NCBI GenBank assembly: GCA_963576475.1
Contig: OY754981.1
Location: 30,666,132-30,730,131 of the forward strand
Length of the DNA stretch: 64,000 nt
Reading direction: 5' to 3'
From: Molanna angustata
Lineage: Eukaryota > Arthropoda > Insecta > Trichoptera > Molannidae
The stretch's first letter is position 1. Every line of letters starts with the position of its first letter. This document shows, piece by piece, positions 56,456 to 64,000 of this stretch. Under the pieces are notes generated by a model that made no database searches, was not told the origin of the DNA, and saw only the letters and a list, made by a program, of their open reading frames with translations. Made by a program: the position numbers and the translations under genes.

Positions 56456-56595
56456 ATGGATTTCAAAAAAACATAAGTACAAAATCATTACAGATTAAAT
56501 AAATGAACATTTGGATAAGAAAAAACACGTAGTTGCACTGTTTATAGACCTCAAAAAAGCATTTGATACTCTTGACCACGAAACGCTTATGGTAG
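56456..56595 (+). pseudogene. LINE RT fragment (LINE D)
   Basis: Reads GFQKN.STKSL in one frame, then DKKKHVVALFIDLKKAF and DTLDHETLM. This is the RT box with the first catalytic Asp. It is a different family from LINE B and LINE-J. Cut on both sides by LTR-like sequence. Confidence 0.75.
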
Positions 56596-56765
56596 TGATA
56601 CCGACAGCTGTGACAGAGTGTGCGCAACGCTTCTGTTCAGCGACGGGACACCTCACTGCAACACCATTGTCGCGTGCGGTGGCGCGTAGTTCGTCTGACG
56701 GCCGCATTGAGGCGATAGTGTCGGGCCGTCGCGAGTATAAAGCTACCCCCGACCCGCTAGACTTG
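56596..56765 (+). repeat. Diverged LTR U3-like segment
   Basis: Starts TGATACCGACAGCTGTGACA then GAGTGTGCGCAACGC, clearly related to the LTR starts at 45405 and 56242 but more diverged. A TATA box GAGTATAAAGC lies at ~56734, at about the same distance as in 45405. The right-hand part of the LTR was not found. Sequence passes into the leader of the second Jockey-like LINE. Confidence 0.65.
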
Positions 56766-57240
56766 TAAATTTATATTCGCCAGACACAGTTGTATTCATA
56801 TTTCGACTCACGCGGTTCCACAGGTAGCTTCATTGGCTCCTGCGTTTTCAATAGCAAACTCGTTTAGCCACGATCCGCTCTCGCGTCGGGGACAATTTAA
56901 TAACTTTATTTTTAATTCATATAACAGTGTTACATTCAGTTACAGTGAATCAATACAGTGCTTTCCATTAAATAGTGTGATATAAAACCAGTGTTATATA
57001 TATATATTTATTTTCACAGTGTTCATATATACAGTGCAGTTTATATCAAAGTGTTGTTCCCATCTCTCACAAACTCTCAATAACTATATACTCTCATTCA
57101 TTACCCAGTGCAGTGATCACAAATAACGTTTAATACAGAGAAATACCATTCTCTACTCCAGGGTCGAGCACGCTCCCCTGGAGGCCTTCAAATAAAAAAT
57201 AATAATAATAAAATTCAAACCACAAAACAATTCACTCACA

Positions 57241-58647
57241 ATGACCCTTACAAACCTCACAGTTTTAGACCTTCCCGCTCTCTTGGCCATCCAAGATGAG
57301 CGTCCCCTCACCGACAAAGAACTCGTCCTGGTAGGCAAAATTGTCTCCCAGGACAATTGGCCAATTCTCCAAGTGGAAGATCCCTCTCCACCATACTCCC
57401 CCAAGCTCACCCCCTCCAAACTCACCCCCCCTATCCTCATCCCCACGGCCAAACACCACGGTAGCCCCAAATCATACTCTTCCCCGTCAAATTCTGACAG
57501 CGACTCGAGTCCTGAATTCATGGACTGGGCCACCGTGGTGACTTCATCCAAAAGGAAACGACATATTCAAAAGACACCCTTCAAAAAAATCTCCCCATCC
57601 GCCCCTTCCCCCACCCCCCCTTCACAAGCCCTCTGCTCTCCCTGTACCCCCCCGTCAGCCAACAGGCTCCAAAAACCCCCAAGTAGGAGGGAAAATCCCT
57701 CCCATTGTCCTCCACTCCAAGGACAATATCACTCGCCTCTGCAAAACATTTGAAGTCCTCCGACGCCTTCCGACGAGCGTCCAGAATCGTCAAAGATTCC
57801 AAAATCCCATTTCACTTATTTCGTCTCCAAGAAGACAAACCTATCATGGCAGTCATAAGAGGAGTCCCAGAGTCCATCTCGATTAATGAGCTCCTCAAGG
57901 CCCTCTCCCCAGCCTTCTCCGTCATCACAGCCCACAGAATGACTAAGGGCTCTTCTAAAACGGCCATGCCCTCTCGTTCTTTTGAAACTTCAAAAGAACG
58001 ATAAAGGAATCTTCACTAACCTGAAACATGTCCTCCACCTCAGAGTTTCAGTCGAAACTCTGAGAAAAAAGAATCATGTTGCTTCGCAGTGCCACCGCTG
58101 CCAAAGAGAATTCGGTCATACGGCCACAGGCTGTCACTGCCCACCAAAGTGCGTCAAGTGCGCTGGCCGTCACCACACTTCCGAGTGCAAGAAACCTCTT
58201 GACGTCTCCCCAAAATGCGCCAACTGTGACGGCCCACACACGGCAAACTACAAAGCATGTCCAAAATATCCCCGCTCGGCTACTGCTTCCCATCGCCCCA
58301 CACCAACCCCCCGCACAACAGCCCCTCACCCAATTGACAATCCTATCCCATCGCTGATGGACTTCCCAATTCGTCCCCCCCCAACAGACTGCACCCTTTC
58401 CCCTACAAGTTATCCCCCCCCCCCCACACATCCAACATCAACGACACAAGCACACACCCAAAACACACACACCCGCCCGCAACAACAACCACCACACGCT
58501 CATCACAACAGTACCCTGCCCCCTCCCCTCCTGAATCATGCAGCACACACCGCAGCGCTAAGGCAGGCCACCCTAGAGTTGCAACACCTCATCCAACTGG
58601 CAAACACCACATTACACAAGATCCTCCCACTACTCAATTATGCATAG
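57241..58647 (+). pseudogene. LINE-J2 ORF1, frameshifted
   Basis: Starts MTLTNLTVLDLPALLAIQ. The middle FMDWATVVTSSKRKRHI is shared with the 32-kb copy. Frame changes at ~57600-57740 and ~57985. The RRM-like part reads KPIMAVIRGVPESISINEL and AHRMTKGSSKT. Zinc knuckles: CHRCQREFGHTATGC, CVKCAGRHHTSEC and CANCDGPHTANYKAC. Ends ..LNYA with an 8-nt overlap into ORF2 (ATGCATAG). Confidence 0.85.
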
Positions 58648-58812
58648 AGCAAGGAGACCAGCAAATTTGCAGACTGCCTACTGGAACGCCGGTGGGCAAG
58701 TAAAACATCATAAAGCAGAGATCGAGATCTTTCTATCAGACCACAGCATAGACATTCTCTTCATTTCAGAAACTTTCCTCAAACCCAGCCAACGCTTCAG
58801 TCTCCGAAACTC
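58640..58812 (+). pseudogene. LINE-J2 ORF2, endonuclease N-terminus only
   Basis: RPANLQTAYWNAGGQVKHHK then IDILFISETFLKPSQRF: the first two blocks of the AP-endonuclease domain, with Asn and Glu in place. Truncated after FSLRN. Confidence 0.85.
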
Positions 58813-59112
58813 ATCGTGGAAACAGCGTTGCCGATTAGAATTAGAAATATTTAAAAGTCTGACAAAACGAAAATAGTAACTATAAAAAATACTCTGAAAC
58901 ATCTGTATCTGAAATCAAGCGTTCGACTTTGAATTATTATTGTTGATTGATTATAGGTATAATTTATATTTGTAAGGTTTATTATTTTTTTTTCTTTATT
59001 TCTGTTCTTTAATATGTGAAAGAGAGAATCTGCTCTGCCAAAAACTGCTTTGCAGTTTGGGGGGAAAATGAATTTGTATTATTTTTTATTAAAAAATAAA
59101 TATCTCCAAAAA
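58813..59112 (+). mobile_element. LINE-like 3' tail
   Basis: Non-coding, T-rich, ending GCTTTGCAGTTTGGGGGG then a TTTTTTATTAAAAAATAAAT tail. It differs from the GCCGT-type tails elsewhere. Confidence 0.5.
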
Positions 59113-61470
59113 AAAACCACACTTCTATGCTGGCTTAGGACAGACCCAAGAACATACTCATCATTTGTGGCCAATCGACTAGGAGAAATTGACAAAATTA
59201 CCAACATATCAGACTAGAAATGGGTACCAACCAAACTTAACCCCGCTGATACAGGAACGAGAGACGAATAACCCCCAGACATGTCATCTACAGGTCTCTG
59301 GTACAACGGTCCAGCCTTTCTTTTTTATGAATGATGTGACGTGGCCCCAGGAGAAGGCTACAATAAAACCGGAACCGACGTCGTTGGAAGTAAGAGCAAA
59401 GTTCGTGGGATAACGACCAGCAAAGAAGCATTGCCGATGACCCAACGTTTCTCGTCATGGACGAGACTCTTGAGAACCACAGCCTGGGTCTTAAGATTCG
59501 TATACAGATGTCGAGCAAGACATATAAAAAATACCAGTCGTAGCAGAGCAGAGGAATTTTTTTTAACAGATTTTTAATTATCTCAATAGAGACGAAGTTG
59601 GAATATTTATTGTAGGAGAACCGGGAAATCAAGGCACCTACAGGGCTTACGACCTGTCATCGGCTGGTTTACGTGATCACTTTATGCGCTTGCGCAACGT
59701 TCACCAATTATGCCTTTTTAATGAGATCCCTATCAATTGATAAATAAAAGGCATAATTGGTGAACGTTGCGCAAGCGCATAAAGTGATCACGTAAACCAG
59801 CCGATGACAGGTCGTAAGCCCTGTAGGTGCCTTGATTTCCCGGTTCTCCTACAATAAATATTCCAACTTCGTCTCTATTGAGATAATTAAAAATCTGTTA
59901 AAAAATATCTTTGACTCCCGACAGGGAAAAAAATCCAATGTTTGCGCATATGCAAAAATAAAAATATATTCGATAGCAGAGGAAGTTCAAAGGGCGGAAA
60001 GCCTATGGACAAGACTGGCACAAAAGGAATTTTTCAAAAAGGACATAGCTGCCCTACAAAACGGCGCAGTCTTAGACAAAAGAAGTAAGTTACACCCACT
60101 TACACCCTTTATAGACACTGGAGGGATCCTGAGAATGGGGACCTGCTTGATCCAACTACAGGAAGGATTTCCAGGTGTGTCAGCCCCTATATTAGAAGGC
60201 GACCACCAATATACCAAACTACTTATTAAACACTACCTCGAGAAGGCCTACCATGGTAGTTCAGAAAAAACACTTAGGCAACTAAGGGCCAGCTTCTATA
60301 TTCTCAAAGCAAGAACCGTCGTAAGAGGAATAATATATCGCTGCCAAGAATGTCAAAACAGAAAGTGCCAACCCAAACCACCATTAATGGGTCAACTTCC
60401 AGAAGCAAAATTAGCACACCGTAAAATACCATTCACTCACTGCAGTTTGGATTTTTTCGTTCCAATGACTGTCACAGTAGGAAGACATTATGGCATTATT
60501 TATTCACATGCCTAACCACTAGAGCCATCCACGTGGAAATTGCATATTCTTTGAGCAGTGATGCCACAATCCAAGCTATCAGGAGGATGACTGCAAGGCG
60601 GGGCCAAACCACAATCATGTACTCGGATAACGGAACAAACTTTCATGGAGCCAACCGAGAAATCAGTGAAGCAATTCTGGCGCTCAAACACAACGAAAAC
60701 ATGCAAGACGAACTGACCAATAAACAAATGAGTGTTCAACCCACCACTAACCCTTCACATGGGAGGAGCGTGGGAACGACTAATACGATCAGAAAAAAAA
60801 GCATTATACGCCATTATGAAAGAGCGAGCACCAAAAGATGAAACACTACAAACAAAACTCACTGAGGCTGAACATACAGTCAACAGCAGACCATTAACTG
60901 ACATCTCTGTTGACCCTCGATATGACGAACCCCTGACACCCAACCACTACCTTATTGAATCAGCAGGCAACACCTCAAGGAACGGGTTCTACGTAAAGAA
61001 ACTTTACTCACCACGTTAGCAGAAGTAGAATTCTGCATAAACAGTCGACCGCTCATACAAGTGTAGGTCGACCCCCAAATAATTTCTTGTTGGGGTCAGC
61101 AGGACAGAGGCCGAACCTGTCACTATATGCTGCACAACAGGAAGAGGTCTGCCTTAGGAAACAGTGGCGGATGTCCAACAGCTGGCGGATATATTCTGGC
61201 GCCGGTGGGTGCGGGAGTATCTCCCCACACCGACCCAACAGAAAAAGTGGAAGGAGCCAGCAACGTCGCTGAAAGTCAGGAACTTTGCCCCGAAATCACG
61301 CCGCGAGGTTGTCGTGGAGGCAACCATGGTAGTGGATGGACAAGTCCGCACTGTGAGGATACGGACCACCGCTGAAGAGTATGAAAAGCCAGCAGTGAAG
61401 GTTGCAGCGTTGGCGATTCCCGTCAGTCGAAGCCTTTGTGCTGCGGACCAATGCGGGTGAGGAAATCAGA
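59113..61470 (+). pseudogene. BEL/Pao retrotransposon pol fragment, chimeric
   Basis: First part 59113-59556: LNPADTGTRDE and LWYNGPAFLF, the usual Pao-family linker before integrase, in shifted frames. After the palindromic insert, 59985-60514 continues (AEEVQRAESLWTRLAQKEF; zinc-binding HPLTPFIDTGGILRMG, LRASFYILKAR, CQECQNRKC; THCSLDFF with the first Asp). 60515-61016 has TTRAIHVEIAYSLSSDAT, MYSDNGTNFHGANRE and HMGGAWERLIRSEKKA, so the D-D-E triad is recognisable across frameshifts. At ~61000 the sequence returns to an upstream motif, AEVEFCINSRPL after TEAEHTVNSRPL, a junction of two BEL copies. It ends LADIFWRRWVREYLPTPTQQ, the BEL integrase C-terminus. No LTRs seen. Confidence 0.88.
59557..59974. 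mobile_element. Palindromic family PAL, near-perfect hairpin copy
   Basis: Arms 59557-59718 and 59747-59906 are almost exact reverse complements (ACAGATTTTTAATTATCTCA ... CAATTATGCCTTTT / AAAAGGCATAATTG ...) around a ~28-bp centre. The right side continues with GACTCCCGACAGGGAAAAAA and TTTGCGCATATGCA, the family end. Flanked by AGCAGAGGAA at 59547-59556 and 59975-59984, a 10-bp target duplication inside BEL coding sequence. Confidence 0.92.
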
Positions 61471-61474
61471 CTAG

Positions 61475-61875
61475 CGAAAAATTCGGATTACTCAAATGTA
61501 GGTAAAACAATATGATTCAATTCAATAGCGGATATTAATTATCAAAAAGAACGGTTGGTTCATATTTTTATCCTTCCGTAAATAGTCTTAAAATAACTTT
61601 ACTAAATATCCATTATTATTGTGTTTAACATTGAAATAATTGTGTTAACATTAACAACTTTAAATGAACAAGAAGTGATTTATATGAAATACATATTAAA
61701 TCAATCGCAATTAAGTGAGCAAAGTTTGAAAAGTTAAGTGAACGAAATATAAACCTACCTACAACCAACTATTATACTCACCTACTTAAACATCTGTTGT
61801 TCATCGGGGCTGCATAACCGTAGGCTCACGTACCTACATTAACGTACGGATATTATTTGGAGCAATCTATCAATA
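61475..61875 (+). other. Leader of the following LINE, no motif
   Basis: AT-rich and non-coding. Contains CTCACGTACCTACATTAACG just before the ORF1 start. May be the 5' UTR of the PHD-type LINE. Confidence 0.4.
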
Positions 61876-62764
61876 ATGGTGAAGTGCGGTACATGTAGCA
61901 GTGATATATCTCCGAGTAAAAATTTAAGATGTGCGAGGTGCCAGGGTCTTTATCATTACTCATGTGTGGGGACGACACTAAATAACTATAAAAATATGTC
62001 GTCCCATAGCTAAAGCACATTGGAACTGCGATTTATGTGGAAAAACTGACCCACGACTCTCCACACCAACCGTCGCTGCGGATAATTACAATTCTTCACA
62101 GTCGCCTAGTCAACCGCTTTGTCGCGACCAAGTTATTGATGAATGCAGTAAATTTACTGAGAAAACCGACTATCAAAATATGCTAACTGATATCAAGCAA
62201 ACTATTTCGCTAAAATTGGATGAATTTCGTAAAGAGATGGCCCTGTCAACCCAAAGTATATCATACATAATTGATGCTCAATTCTTGGAAATGAGGTCAA
62301 CGATCGAGCAGTTGAGAATAATACGCGCAGAGATAGAATTTCAGCAATTGAATCCAACTCAACTGTATCCAAATTCGTAGAAGATGAGCTCTCACAGCTT
62401 AAAAAACAAGAATAGAGAGCTGGAAAACTTTAATCACAATAGGGAGCAAGCAAATAAGCAGTACAATGTGGAGATAAGGGAAGTAATTCAAGAGAGGGAT
62501 GAGTCACTCTCAGACATATTTAAGTCAATAACCAAGGCTCTCAGGTGTGATATGGGAATGAATGAGATTGACTATATTGTACGTACTAGATCTAATAATG
62601 CGTCAATCTCTAGGCCAATAGTGGTCAAGTTTCTCCGAAGGCTCGCGAGAGACAATTTCTTGGCCTCTGCGAGAATGAAGAAAGGTAAAATCTCATCAGT
62701 GGATATAGGCATGAGAGGAGCCCCTGTGAATATTGGCATATATGAGCATCTGACTGCGCAATAA
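61876..62764 (+). pseudogene. LINE ORF1 with PHD finger and FP-like domain
   Basis: The ATG at 61876 opens MVKCGTCSSDISPSKNLRCA, then CQGLYHYSCVG and, after a frameshift at ~62000, HWNCDLCGK. This is a PHD/RING-type Cys4-His-Cys3 finger. A coiled-coil stretch follows (KLDEFRKEMALSTQSISY). After another frame change, 62400-62764 matches the baculovirus FP-protein-like domain of insect LINE ORF1s (ISRPIVVKFLRRLARDNFLA, SSVDIGMRGAPVNIGIYEHL). The protein would be an RNA-binding partner of the LINE RT. Decayed. Confidence 0.82.
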
Positions 62765-62769
62765 GCAGC

Positions 62770-63205
62770 TCTCTTTTACCAGTCCCGACTGTTTGGAAGG
62801 GAAAAGGGATACAAATATCTATATATAAGGAAAGACTGGATGCCCTGAATTTGACAACCTTGGCTGACAGAAGGAGGAGAGGAGACCTGATAGAGACATA
62901 CAAAATTCTGAATGATTACTATGACTGCCCGGTGCTTCATACTATGTTTCATCTGAACAGGAATACACATCTGAGAGGACATACTCTAAAATTAGACAAA
63001 TGCAATTTCAGGATGAATCCAAAAAAGAATTTCCTGGGTAATAGAGTTGTGAATGATTGGAATGGACTTCCACAGTGTCTGGTTGTTGCCGATAGTGTAA
63101 ATGGTTTTAAAAATGGACTTGACAAAGTGTTGTGAAATTGTCATTGTCTGGGTACATCAGCTACAGCTGCCTGCCCAGGAACAAATAATAATAATAATAA
63201 TAAAT
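62770..63205 (+). pseudogene. LINE ORF2 C-terminus joined to ORF1
   Basis: Open frame 62851-63135: LTTLADRRRRGDLIETYKIL, HLRGHTLKLDKCNFRMN, NFLGNRVVNDWNGLPQ and VNGFKNGLDKVL. This is the end of a CR1/Jockey-type LINE RT protein (RRRRGDLIxxYKIL...FxxRVVxxWNxLP). Endonuclease and RT cores are missing, so a large internal deletion joins ORF1 to the ORF2 tail. The 3' end is an (AAT)n run at 63186-63205. Confidence 0.85.
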
Positions 63206-63211
63206 AAGGGA

Positions 63212-63414
63212 CATCTGATTGGCATTGTGCATTCTGCGGAGCACATTTTTCATATCAACGGTTAGAAATAACAATTAATATGGTTTGCAATAAATGTAAA
63301 AATACCGTTAGTCCAAAGAAAAGACTAAAATTTAGTCGTTGTTATGAAGTATTCCACTACACCTGCATTGGCACAAACTACAACAAAATATACAGGTCAC
63401 AGTGGAAGTGTTAA
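63212..63414 (+). pseudogene. Second PHD-finger LINE ORF1 fragment
   Basis: A piece WHCAFCGAH is followed by an ATG at 63279 opening MVCNKCKNTVSPKKRLKFSR then CYEVFHYTCIGTNYNKI and SQWKC-stop. This is the N-terminal PHD finger of a related but different ORF1. The order (finger end before finger start) shows rearrangement or two fragments. Confidence 0.7.
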
Positions 63415-63419
63415 GTATG

Positions 63420-64000
63420 ACAGAAAGAAGATTTTGTTGCGTTTGAATTATTTGTATTAATTCTTACGCAATAATACCTACTTATAAAATGTTCGCAGTG
63501 GGTTTTTATTTTTCTTAGGGCAAGATAATAATTTACTGCTCACATTGTGTCGAAATAATTCTTTCAAAACTATAGAATGCATTTCATTTATATTTTAAAA
63601 TGTCCAACTGAATAGATCTCCTGAATTATTGCATTTCTATAGTCATGTAACAACTGCAAATCCATTAAGCATCATTCTTTCTAAAGATATAGCCAACATG
63701 TGCATCCTTCTTTGTCTTAAAATGCAACAAAAGAACATACCTAATATTTGAAACGGAAGACAACCAATTCACATTTTTTTTACGAGTCTCCAAAACGTCT
63801 AGTAATAAGATATATTGCCCGGTCGAGGCTGACTTTCTAAACACATGTTGGGTTGGTCTACGCCAGGGTATTTCATACTTAACACGCCCCAACCAAGATC
63901 GTAATTGGTTGTTATCTCGAGGGCAATAAAAGACAAACAATGGTGTCCTTAGGACAGCCTACTCGTAGTGACCAATGATCGAGGCTCTGACCACCTCCTA
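63420..64000. other. Terminal stretch, nothing recognised
   Basis: A 91-codon reverse frame at 63665-63940 shows no family motif. GTCGAGGCTGAC (63823) and GATCGAGGCTCTGACC (63978) are similar short words. Class unknown. Confidence 0.35.

Larger units (their letters stand above)
56766..58815 (+). mobile_element. Jockey-like LINE 5' half (LINE-J2)
   Basis: CAGTG-rich leader (~56766-57240), ORF1 57241-58647 and the start of ORF2 from 58640. Breaks off within the endonuclease domain at ~58813, where another LINE 3' tail follows. Same layout as LINE-J1 and the same family as the decayed copy at 32268. Confidence 0.85.

Overview
The base composition (strongly AT-rich), split genes with GT-AG introns, tRNA-derived SINEs, many LINE tails and the frequent TACCTA/TAGGTA words suggest an insect nuclear genome, most likely a moth or butterfly. 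That assignment is inference; no mitochondrial, bacterial or rRNA sequence was seen. Only two host protein genes can be supported. One is a small two-exon gene for a ~104-residue single-pass membrane protein (10296-11612). The other is a complete three-exon DNAJC17 gene (19723-28264; 300 residues, J domain plus RRM). Its introns have been swollen by transposons but its reading frame is intact.

Layout. 1-10 kb: AT-rich, with short interspersed repeats, a 124-bp satellite-like array, a 33-bp minisatellite, two long (TA)n tracts and several MITEs. 10-19.7 kb: the small gene, SINEs, RTE-type and other LINE remnants, an unexplained GC-rich island (17.1-17.6 kb) and a hAT-like element with a perfect 8-bp target duplication. 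19.7-28.3 kb: DNAJC17. Intron 1 holds a SINE split by a 1.5-kb DNA transposon and a fold-back MITE; intron 2 holds a pogo-like transposon, a LINE with a 185-bp tandem repeat in its 3' UTR, and a GGGCC-ended MITE. 28.4-38.4 kb: gag remnants, degenerate Jockey-like LINEs and palindromic elements.

38.4-56.5 kb is a nested pile of retrotransposons. Gypsy element 1 (38450-42845) is followed by a LINE RT fragment that is broken by another LINE and a solo LTR. Gypsy element 2 follows (45405-56455). Its 5' LTR is split by a nearly full-length Jockey-like LINE (45566-52246, 13-bp target duplication), which itself carries a solo LTR inside its RT gene. A third solo LTR sits in the gag of element 2. 56.5-64 kb holds a second Jockey-like LINE 5' half, a chimeric BEL/Pao fragment broken by a palindromic element with a 10-bp target duplication, and a LINE with PHD-finger and baculovirus-FP-like ORF1 domains.

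The most unusual observation is that both gypsy copies encode two consecutive copies of the integrase H2C2 zinc-binding module. The second is a family of long palindromic elements present at five places. The three solo LTRs, each with its own 5-bp target duplication, are also clear and easy to check.
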